DNA of 64,000 nt, from contig NW_020312096.1 in the NCBI RefSeq assembly GCF_002999335.1, positions 1 through 64,000 of the forward strand. The letters are read 5' to 3'. The translations under genes and the position numbers were made by a program. Below are positions 34,331-43,785 of the stretch, piece by piece (positions within the stretch are counted from its first letter, which is position 1; every line of letters begins with the position of its first letter). The DNA is from Cyclospora cayetanensis. Lineage: Eukaryota > Apicomplexa > Conoidasida > Eucoccidiorida > Eimeriidae. The notes under the pieces were generated by a model. It was not told the origin of the DNA and made no database searches. It saw only the letters and a program-made list of their open reading frames with translations.

Positions 34331-35779
34331 ACGATGGCTTTTCCCCTCGTTTCTTTGTCCACCTAAATGTACGCCATGCTCTTTAGTGCAGTAACACGCT
34401 GCTTTCTTGGGTACATATCAGGAGAAAGATGCTTTTCCAGGGAAAAAGTCATCTCAGTGCACGGGGGACCCTGTGTTCCCAATATGTCCAAAGAATATGG
34501 GGCAACTATGCAATGCGGTTTTCTGAGTATATACTAAGGCTTTTCAGAGGATTGGTGCCGAGATGACCGCTTGATTTCTTATCTCTCTTTGACAGGGTAG
34601 CAGCGCCAGGCGCAGCGGCAAGCCCGTGGCCATTGCCACTAACGGGTGTTACTGCCGTCAGGTCTGCATAAAAGAGTGCTATAAAGGTTGGAGGAGCGTG
34701 ACAATTAGAGTTTCTAGGCGTTTGGAATGGGCATGTAGAGGTTTAGCCCCCTGAGTGGTAAAGGTTGTTCCGCCGCTCGCGCGTCTTCGCCGTACGCCGT
34801 AGTTAACGTTGCCGCCGAGTTTCCCGCGGGTGAGCTACCCCTTTTATATCCCTTTTGTGGTATCGCGTTTATAAAGTAGATGCAAGCAGGTGGACACACG
34901 TGGAGGTAGGGAAGCAGCATCAACGCCTGCACGCGAGACCTCTTCCACAGTGTGCAGGTGACCCCGAGAACACAGGACGAAGGCTGTTGTCCACCTGTTA
35001 TTGGTTTGCGTGCGCAGTTTAAGATCAATCTGCGCATGAATAGATCCACAAAATTTCTTTAAATTAAAGATTTGGCACGAATTATGCCAAGGTGACCCCT
35101 CATTGCTGGCACCGTTGCTCCCCCCGCAAACGAGCTGCTGCGCGAAGCAGAGCCGTGTATTCTTGTTCTGGGGCATATTTGCGGCATTTGACTAATATGT
35201 GAGTCTTAATGGTGCTAGGATTATAATGCCAAGGTCATTAAAACGATAATAGATCCGTCGTAAATCCTACACTCTAGTAGGGAAAGAGCTCTGATCGTAC
35301 TCGGGCCCTCCTGACTGCAAGGGCTCTGCCGACTGCTGCAAGCCTCTCTGTTACCTGCTGCACTACGCGCTGCTTCTCAGGCTTTTCCAGATAAATTATA
35401 GGTAGCTTTGAGGTGTAGATACGCCGCATCTCTGAATAACGCCGCAGTGTCTTTTGGAGGTCTCCTATTTGTGGCCCCTCTTCTATTGGCAAGCAAGCAA
35501 GACACTTGCGGAATAGCTGTCAGTGCATCCGGCTCTTACCTTCTGTGCCTCTCTCGGACTCCCTCTAGCGCATACATCATTTTGACTTGCATCTTTCCCT
35601 CCCGCTTTCCTTTCCCTTTCCTCCCTCCCTCCTCGCTCGGCTCCATCCCTCATTCGGACAGATCTGCCAGCGGCCGAATGCACACTGCATATACATATAA
35701 ATATCTTCCAAGTCGTGCTCCCTCCGCATTCTGCGCACACTCTGCCTCCATAATCTCTGCTCACCGCTGCTGACACCCA
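34331..35779. other. Intergenic, with pyrimidine-rich promoter tract
   Basis: Mostly without genes. A possible minus-strand exon lies at 35274-35482 (listed separately). From 35585 to 35660 the plus strand is almost pure C and T (for example ctttccctcccgctttcc), ending about 120 bases before the sulfatase ATG. This is a likely core promoter or 5' UTR tract. Confidence 0.5.
35274..35482 (-). CDS. Possible terminal exon, conserved-looking, unassigned
   Basis: After an acceptor CCAATAG at 35483, a minus-strand frame of about 69 codons reads EGPQIGDLQKTLRRYSEMRRIY...LEKPEKQRVVQQVTERLAAVGRA and stops at 35274-35276. The composition is charged and helical without low complexity, so it looks like real protein. 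No upstream exon is secure. MRREHDLEDIYMYMQCAFGRWQ on the same strand near 35730-35660 could be one, which would place its start very near the divergent sulfatase gene. Confidence 0.4.
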
Positions 35780-38505
35780 ATGCCGCGCCTCTCGGGGGGG
35801 CACTTCAGCTTCGCCGACCCGCATCCTCCCGATTCCTCCGGAGAAGCGGGCGTCTCGACTGCAGCTGCGCCTCCCTCCATAAAGGAGGCCCTAAGGCGCC
35901 GACTCCATAACAACACCAACATCACCCACAACAAAAAGGCACACGGCATACTCCTCAGCAGCAGCGGCCCCTGCCTTTCCCATGAGGTCGGCGAGTGCAA
36001 TCACTGCTCCAGTGGGGGGAGGGTAACAACCCGCCTCTTTGCTGAGCCGAGCTGCCCACCAAAGGCCCCTCTCGTGATCGCAGAAGGCTCCCCTGGCTCT
36101 CCCGCTGAGGGTACTGCAGGGCATGTGCAGGCACGGAGCCGATGGGGGCTCTCCCGCCAGCAGCAGAGGCCTCTGGCTGCTGAGGAGCTGGCTGCAGTCG
36201 CTGCATGCGAAGCAGCTGCTCGCCGGTGTTTATATGCGTTCCTGCGTGTCTTGCGGCTATGCTGCTTGATTCTAACGCCTATAATCCTGTTTCTCTTCAT
36301 GTGGGGCCCCACCCTGTACACGCGACTGCCACCCACCCTGCGGCAGCTGTCTCTCTTTGCCTTTCCTGGCTTGAGAGTCTTCATTCCTCTGCCCTTCCCT
36401 GCAAGGTCGCACCCTTTATCCTTGTGCACTGGCACACAGCCTGGATTTTTCGAGGCCTTATTCTCGCTGCATAAAGGCGAGGAGGCACCTCTTTCCAGGA
36501 GAACGGGCGCTGGCGCTGGAGAGCTGCCGACAGTCGACGCCTTGAGGGCTGAGTTCGGAGAGTTTCGAGAGCGCGCAATCGAAGCGCCTCCTTTGCTCTT
36601 GCAGCACAAGGAAGAGTTCAAAAAAGGTCTAGTGAAGGTGGATGAAGGAGTATTCGTGGCACTGGGATTTGGACTGGCAAACTGCATTATTCTGGAAGGG
36701 ACCGAAGGTGTTGTTGTCGTTGATACTATGGAAAGCACCGAGACCATGAGCGAAGTCTGGAAAGCATGGACTGATTATAATCAGGGGCAGGGGAAGCAGC
36801 ATGTAAAGGGCATCATCTATACCCACTTCCATACAGATCACACGTTTGGTGCTGCTGCGATTTATGAGGAAGGCATCACAGAAGTGCATGCGCATGTGCT
36901 TACAAAGATCGAGATGGAGAAGGTACTGACGGTAACTGCGGGAACTACGTACAGGAGGGGCATGCGGCAGTTCGGGGTGTACATACACTCCAATGATTTC
37001 GTGCATGCAGGTATTGGGCCCGCTCTGCGGTACAGCAAAGGGTCAGGCATAGGCACTGTGCTGCCAACACACTTAATGAGAGGGAAGCGCAAGACGGTTC
37101 GGCTAGCCGGCCTTGAGATGGAGCTGATCCATGCACCTGGGGAAAGCAGAGATCAGGTGATCGTGTGGATTCAAAAGAAACGGTTGCTGATCGGGGCAGA
37201 CAATCTCTACAAGTCTCTTCCCAACATCTACGCCATTCGAGGAACGGAGACAAGAGACTGCAACGATTGGGTGGCTTCGCTTGATTTCATGAGGTCTCTG
37301 CGCCCGGAAGTCTTGCTGCTAGGGCACACAAGGCCCCTGCGAGGCGAGGCGCATATCTACGCGACGCTCACTGCATACAGAGATGCGATTCAGTACATCC
37401 ACGACCAGACGGTTCGCTTGATGAATAAGGGGATGACGCTGAACGACATTGCACAAACTGTGCAGCTACCAAGGCATCTGAGAGAGGATCCCTTCTTGCA
37501 GCCTCTGTATGGAACGGTCCCATGGGCAGTACGGGCCGTCTTCACGCATTATATGGGTTGGTTTAGCGGAGCCGCCGAGGAGCTCACTCAGCTGTCAACC
37601 GACGAGAAAGCGGAAGGCCTCGTTAGCCTTGCCGGAGGATTTAAGGCTTTGCTGCAAAAGGGGCTAGATGCATTGAGCGAACGCAGATTTCAGTGGGCTC
37701 TTGAGATTGCCACAGCTGCACATACACTTCAACCACAGAGCGAATTCGCAAGGGAACTAAGAGTTATCGCTCTAAGAGCCCTCGCCTCCGTGCAGACTGC
37801 CGCGCCGGGTAAATCCCTAGTCCGCGCTTTGCTGGTGTAAACTTTGCTGCTGCTGGGGGCAATGCTGCTAGTGCTGCAATTTTCGCGCATGCTGTTGAAT
37901 CTCCTGTGTGCACCTGCATGCCTCTCTCGGGCCATCTGCGTGCTGCTGAAAGTTACTGCGTCTTGTATTGTGGTGCAGCAAGGAACTGGTACCTCACCGC
38001 TGCCCTTGAAGTTGAGGGATCCACCCGTCTGATGCTAAGCGAGAGTCAAAAGAGCCAAGTGTTGCAGCGGCTCTCAGTGGGACAAATATTCTCGCTCCTT
38101 CCTGTACGAGTGAATCCTGAAGCTGCGGAGGCTCTGAATGCGGTTATTCTGTTTAGATTCGCGCCAACGCCGGCAAACAAAACGAATAATCAACAGGAAA
38201 AAACAGAACCTCTGGCGTCTGAGGCACCTATAGTGCAAACTATCGACATAAAGGAACAACGCGACAGGCAGGAGTCAGAGGAGCAATTGCAGTGTGTACA
38301 CATCAGAAGGGGTGTTGTGTACACCCGAAATACATGCGAGAGGGAACCGGACATTGTGGTCCGCACGACTGCCGCTGCTTGGTTACGAATCCTTACAAGA
38401 GAGACAGGGCCTGTGGCTGCTGCAGCACGCGGCGACATAATCCTGAAGGGCTCCCTCATGCTTCTAGTGCGATCGCTTGCTGCAATTGAATTAGATGTAG
38501 ATTAG
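35780..38505 (+). CDS. Class III alkylsulfatase-type metallo-beta-lactamase, membrane-anchored
   Basis: Two exons, 35780-37808 and 37979-38505, joined in phase by a 170-base GT-AG intron, give 851 residues. Residues ~150-177 form a hydrophobic segment (LRLCCLILTPIILFLFMWG), so the N-terminal 150 residues and the catalytic part lie on opposite sides of a membrane, or this is a signal anchor. The metallo-beta-lactamase core shows the zinc motif THFHTDH near residue 351, HAPGESRDQ, LIGADN, and GHTRPLRG. It is followed by the helical dimer region (AIQYIHDQTVRLMNKGMTL) and an ARNWYLTAALE junction into an SCP2-like tail (SVGQIFSLLPVRVNPEAAEA). This order matches SdsA1/BDS1-type enzymes, which hydrolyse primary alkyl sulfates to alcohol and sulfate. 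The first Met in frame is used; it follows a pyrimidine-rich tract. The tail carries an acidic insertion (IKEQRDRQESEEQ). Substrate in a parasite is unknown. Confidence 0.85.
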
Positions 38506-40262
38506 TTGGCTGATGATCATGTTGTGGTTCATCCTACTGGTGTGCATAACTAGCAGCGTTTGTTGCAGAAGCAGCAGCAAGAGGTGCTGCTGCCGCAATC
38601 CTTCTTTTGTATAGATTTTATGCTTCGTAGCCTTGGCGTAGGGGCAGACGCCAGCAATGGGGGCCCCCGCGGTGGCCGATGCTGCATTCGGCGTGTGCTG
38701 GACTTGATGCTCCTGTCACGGCACGGCAGTAGCCCAAACTGCTAGGTGCCTATATGGTGGCTATTCTGTATGTTGACAACCCAGCGCTCCAGCAAAACCC
38801 TTCCTTTTCCGGCTTCCTCGTAGGAAAATGAGGGGGATCAAGGGGCCCTACACTCAGGCTTTGCAGCGCAACGCTCTTGACTACAGTTTTGTGACCTTGG
38901 CCAAACACAAATCCAAACCAGGCACTCCATACCCCTTGCGGGCACAAGGAATTCCATTAACACCTTAAATCCCCTCATTCGGCTCCTCAGCGAGCGATTA
39001 AGCACTCATTAAGTCTCTTTGGGCAGCCATAGGAGCTCTTGGCAAGCATCATCCCTTCAACCAAGGAGAGGAGCTCAGGGACGTCAGGGATTGTGAAACC
39101 TCCCTACTAGAGGGGGGAACGTGGGTTTGTTATAAAATATACACTCAAAGGAGGCACTGGAAACCCAGCCGAACTCGCATGGCGAACGTGAAGGGGGTCC
39201 CTGTGTTTGTCTTGTCTTCATGTGTGCGCGCTTGCACTCCTATCTGCTGAGGCACTTAAAGTGTTGATCTAACTGGTTTATCAGATTTTTCGCAGGGTAA
39301 ACAGTACTAGGAAATCGTTAACACAGCTCAACTGATGCTGGATGAATGTTGAATGGGTGCGCGCTCCGTGTTCTGCCAACACCACACAAAGAACCAGTGA
39401 GCGAAAACTGAAATTCGACCAAGACCACTGCGCCCCATTTTCCAGAACATCTATCAAACCACCAACTGTTTGTGGGGTTGCATACCGGGGCGTGTGTATT
39501 CCAAGTTTCACTCCGAAATCTATGACAGCCATCGGGCGGATCGTTATGATCAGATCTCAGGCACACTATCCCATAGTAGTAAGCAGACACCGTAACACTG
39601 CTACCCAAAAGGCTAAATAGCTTTCTAAATCATATAACGTTTTTCTACGTGTGGCATTAATTTTTATTAAGCGACGTTTCAGCTCCATCACGCTCTTTTT
39701 GCCCGAAACGCCAGATCTGCGAAGAGGCAGAGCCTATGTGAACGCCATGGCGCTCGAGCGGTCCACTCTACAGGTACTCATGAAGGTAGTTCATTTTTCT
39801 GGAATCTAAATGCATAAGAACAAAGCCTAACAGAATTAGGATACAGAGCTAAGATTCCAGCCGAAATTCGGCAGGCGTTAGCTTCGATATGCCCCCTTTC
39901 TCGTGTGGCAACCAATAGTCAAAGTATGCACTCTAGTGACGCTCGGCCCTCTAGCCCAGAGGGGCTGCGCAGATATCCTTTTCATTGAAGTCACCCACCA
40001 GAGAGTTGTTATTTGAGCTCAGCTACGATGAACTGAAACGAATCGGGTATTTGAAGGTAAAGAAAACTTTATTTGCATTGTTGTCTGTTTCTTTAGCGGA
40101 CACCATAGTGGAGCCTCCCGGAGTGGGCTGCCAATCTTCCATGGGGTGCTATTTTCTCTGTCGTCTTCCACTGCTTCAGCCCTATCTACGCGGCTTTCGC
40201 TCTACAATTGTGTACAGCCGACAGGGACCGCTCCCCCCTTGGTCCCTCGAACAAGCCGCAGA
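38506..40262. other. Intergenic, no gene seen
   Basis: No supported gene. Opposed frames at 39281-39620 on both strands are likely chance. CAG runs are nearly absent except 38560-38600. The right end is the presumed promoter of the Cys-rich secreted protein; a frame continues upstream of its ATG to about 40146, but the signal peptide argues for 40263 as the start. Confidence 0.5.
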
Positions 40263-42380
40263 ATGGCCTCCAAACGCAAACTGCAAATTAAGATCTCTTT
40301 CTATATTACCATCTTGCTGCTTCTGTTGCCAGGCGTTGCACCAGAAGCAGCGCCAGCAGACACGCTAGCAGAAAGGGCAACAGGTTATGAAGGTAATGAA
40401 TTTCCCCAGCCTGCTGGATCTGTTCTTCCGTTAGGGGCTTCTTCTACGGCCAATCCAGCTGCGCCTCATCGCCGTCTAAGTGGACTCGATATGTGTGAGA
40501 CAGTCCCTGTGCGTTCTCAGTCTTTTTGCGCAAAACCAGTTACCGTGAAGGAGGCGTATACATGCCCCAAGAAGGCTGAAGAAGAAGTGTGCCGCCCCGT
40601 GCCACGAGCAATTCCTAGCACGTGTTTGCGGGAGGTTGAGGAGGAAGAAAAATTTCCCTGCACTAAGCCTAAGCTCCAACAACAATGCACTGAGGTACAG
40701 CAGCCATGCATGCGGCAGGAGATTCAGCAGGAAAGCTACGAGTGCGGGAAGGAGCACTGCAAGCCCGTTAAGCAGAAGGTGCCGCAGGAGTGCAGCCGGA
40801 TGGTGGAGGTACCTGAGGCACACCCCTGCACAAAGATGCGCACTGCAAAAGTATGCAGGCAGGTAGAAGAACCGGTGAAGAAGACGTGCTATAGAGAAGG
40901 ACTAAGGGAAGAAACATACCCTTGTCAGCAGCCCGAGTTGAAGACGCAATGCAGAAAAGTCACAGTACAAGTGCCACACACATGCATGCGACAGGAAGTG
41001 CGCATTGAGCAATATCCCTGTACGAAACAGAAGGAACGCCAGCAATGTGGACTGGTTACCGTAGAGGTGCCTTCGAAATGCGCCCGAACGGTCCAAAGGA
41101 CTGAAGCATACAAATGTACCCAAACAAAGTACCACACGAAATGCAAGAAACAAAAGGTAAAGGTTCCTGCCACATGCGAGCGGCCAGTTTCAAAAAAAGA
41201 TTCTGCACCAACAGCATGTCTCACTTGCACTGCTACGCAACCAGATGTACAATTGATAACAGATCAGCCCATGCTTCCACCCTCGCCCTCCGGTGCACCC
41301 TTCGTTGCCGTCCAGGCTTCCGCATCGCTCGTTGCAGCACCAACCCTCATAGACGGATTGGATGGGACTGAGTCTTTTGATGAAGAGGCCTTAGAGGACT
41401 TACCGCTTGGGAACCCTAATGAAAGCGGCGATTGGGGGACGGAGGAAGTTTTCACCGATAGCGCAGACCATGAGGAGTGGGAAACGGTAGTGTCTGAAGA
41501 AGACCTTGCTTTAGAGCGGCGTTTAAGTGGACATAAGAAGAAAAAGAAGATGCGGGGACCCGTTTGTGAGTCTTCTGAGGCGGGCAAGCAACCCGCGTGT
41601 GTTGAGCCTCCACCCGTCATGGAAACGTATCCCTGTGAACGGACAGAATACAAGAAAGTGTGCAAAAAAGTACCCAAGGAAGTACCGGCTACGTGCGAAC
41701 GACAGGTGCCGGCTGTAGAGGAGTATCCTTGCATGCAGCCGCGGCAGCAACAGCAGTGCACCACTGTAAGCGTGCCAGTGCCCAGTACGTGCACTCGAGA
41801 AGTTCCTTACGAGGCCCCTTACCCCTGTACACGAGCGGCAGTAAGGCGACAATGCAGAAAGGTAGAGGTCCTAGTTCCCGCAACCTGCACTAGGGAGGTT
41901 CCAGAGAAGCAGCCGTATCCTTGTACCGAAATCGAAACGCGAACTGAGTGCAAGAAGCAGAAAATTCCTTACGAGGCGACCTGCACCAGACTGGTGCAAC
42001 AGAAGGAGACATACACATGCGAAAAAATCGTCAAGGCAAAGCAGTGTACCTTTGTTTCAAAAACATGCTACAGGGAAGTGCAGAAAGAGGTTCCTGGCCT
42101 ATGCAGTGAACAGCGGTGCGCTGAAGTCTCTGTACCAGCCCCCGCCATTTGCAGGAAGCCGGTCATACGGCAGGAGGCGTATCCTTGCACTAAAACAGTT
42201 CTCCAAAATGAGTGCGTGCTGCAGCAAACAACGCTACCGAAGACCTGCTATAGAAATGTCACCATGCAGAAGCAAGTCCCGTGTGAGCAGATCACGTACA
42301 GGACCGTTTGCAGGCCCAGACCGGCAATTGTATGCACCGTCCAAACATGCAAGTCGCACAAAAAATGCAGAGGCAAGTAA
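40263..42380 (+). CDS. Secreted two-module Cys-rich repeat protein (oocyst/sporocyst wall-like)
   Basis: Single-exon gene of 705 residues. The ATG at 40263 is chosen because MASKRKL leads straight into a signal peptide core (ISFYITILLLLLPGVAP). Two Cys-rich modules follow, near residues 80-320 and 435-705, each preceded by RRLSG (40472 and 41518 region). Each module is built from ~28-34-residue repeats of the form YPCTK-x5-QC-x2-V-x-V-x-VP-x-TCxREV, with three Cys per unit, often ending with ExYPC. The linker is acidic and without Cys (DGTESFDEEALEDLPLG). Such Cys-spaced repeats fit a disulfide-bonded extracellular coat, as in coccidian oocyst or sporocyst walls. That role is inferred, since the spacing differs from classical COWP repeats. 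No GPI signal or second membrane segment is visible. Confidence 0.85.
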   Translation: MASKRKLQIKISFYITILLLLLPGVAPEAAPADTLAERATGYEGNEFPQPAGSVLPLGASSTANPAAPHRRLSGLDMCETVPVRSQSFCAKPVTVKEAYTCPKKAEEEVCRPVPRAIPSTCLREVEEEEKFPCTKPKLQQQCTEVQQPCMRQEIQQESYECGKEHCKPVKQKVPQECSRMVEVPEAHPCTKMRTAKVCRQVEEPVKKTCYREGLREETYPCQQPELKTQCRKVTVQVPHTCMRQEVRIEQYPCTKQKERQQCGLVTVEVPSKCARTVQRTEAYKCTQTKYHTKCKKQKVKVPATCERPVSKKDSAPTACLTCTATQPDVQLITDQPMLPPSPSGAPFVAVQASASLVAAPTLIDGLDGTESFDEEALEDLPLGNPNESGDWGTEEVFTDSADHEEWETVVSEEDLALERRLSGHKKKKKMRGPVCESSEAGKQPACVEPPPVMETYPCERTEYKKVCKKVPKEVPATCERQVPAVEEYPCMQPRQQQQCTTVSVPVPSTCTREVPYEAPYPCTRAAVRRQCRKVEVLVPATCTREVPEKQPYPCTEIETRTECKKQKIPYEATCTRLVQQKETYTCEKIVKAKQCTFVSKTCYREVQKEVPGLCSEQRCAEVSVPAPAICRKPVIRQEAYPCTKTVLQNECVLQQTTLPKTCYRNVTMQKQVPCEQITYRTVCRPRPAIVCTVQTCKSHKKCRGK

Positions 42381-43302
42381 CGCGTAGCAGCAGCAAGTTC
42401 ATCAGGAATACCGGCTGTAACAGCAGTTCTCTTTTTCCGTTGCCAATTAGGGGTGTGCTCTCGGATATGAGAGGGTTTGTCCTGAGGCCTGAGCCTCGAA
42501 ATAGAGCAGCACTGCTTCATCTGCCGTCCTGCAACCCTTTTCTACTCCCAGAGTCGGGTGGCCGTCCAGCTGTTAAGACGGGCAGTCAGCCCGCTTTCTG
42601 TAAGTGAACTGCTGGCGCAAATGCCCGCGTGGTGCAGTTTGTTTGGTGTTAAGCAGAGAAGCAGATTCTAGTAGGGTAAACAATGACAGAAATCACATTG
42701 ATCACACCTGCACGTACTGGTGGTCCCAGAATATACCTGCGTATGCGTAAGCATACAGATATCCATGCAGTAACTGAACTCAGATGCGCTTGAACACTGC
42801 GAATCATCAGGTATATCCTCAATGCAGGACGACATTTATCTACATATTTTTGTATAAATGCACCAAAAAGTAAACATGGAGAGGCTCACTTCATGAGGTA
42901 GCTGCTCTTAGGTGGTGGGGTAAGGTTGTTTTGTGAAAGCTGAATTGTCTGCGCACGCTTCGTGCATTTGGAAGCCAACATCTCCAAACGCTAAGTAGCT
43001 GCTACCCCTATTTTTACTCATGCCTCGAATATGTGTGTACACAAAATTTAGGTGTCCTACGAAACGTTTCACGCTTTGGTCTTGGTGCATCTGTATCACT
43101 CTAAGTGTTCTGCACGCCGTCGAGCACATCAGCACGGCATGCAACCGCCAAAGGGGTAGTACGTTTCGAAGCTGCCGGTGCATCCCCGATGTAACGGGGA
43201 GGTATGCGGCCACGTCAGAGACACGAAAGTGGTAATAGATGTGCCGCTAGTGCACCAGGCGTCAAGAGAACATTAGCAGCTGCAGAAGCCCATAGAAAGA
43301 GG
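42381..43302. other. Intergenic between converging genes
   Basis: Shared 3' region of the Cys-rich gene (+) and the Ala/Gln-rich gene (-). No gene is supported. Opposed frames of ~70-100 codons at 42908-43235 are best read as chance. Confidence 0.5.
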
Positions 43303-43750
43303 TCACTCGACTGCAGCAATCCGCATAGCAGCAGCACTTCTGGATGTGCTGCTGGCGCTGCTCTTGGTATTCCAAGAGACAGGTGACACTCCCGCCCTCA
43401 TCTGATTCAGCAGTTTCTGCATCTCCTGATGGTGCTGCGGCCTTTCCTCTTGCTGCACAACCTGGATGTCCATGGGGTGCTGCTGCCCTTGCTCTTGAGC
43501 AGAGGCTTCGAAAACTCTGATGGCTTGCTGCTGCAGCCACAGAACCTCCCCTTCACACGGAGCAACGAACCCCTTGCGCTGCACGGGACGCTGCACCACC
43601 GAGGTGTACAGACAGCTCCGTGCTGCTTTCCCCAAGTCCTTCTGCACTAAGAGGAGCGCCTGCAGCTGCGTGACGGCCGCCTGCTGCTTCCGTTGGCGTC
43701 GCAACGCACACCGCGCAGAGCGGAGCCGTTGCTCTGCCTGCTGCTGTTGC

Positions 43751-43785
<35 letters not shown>

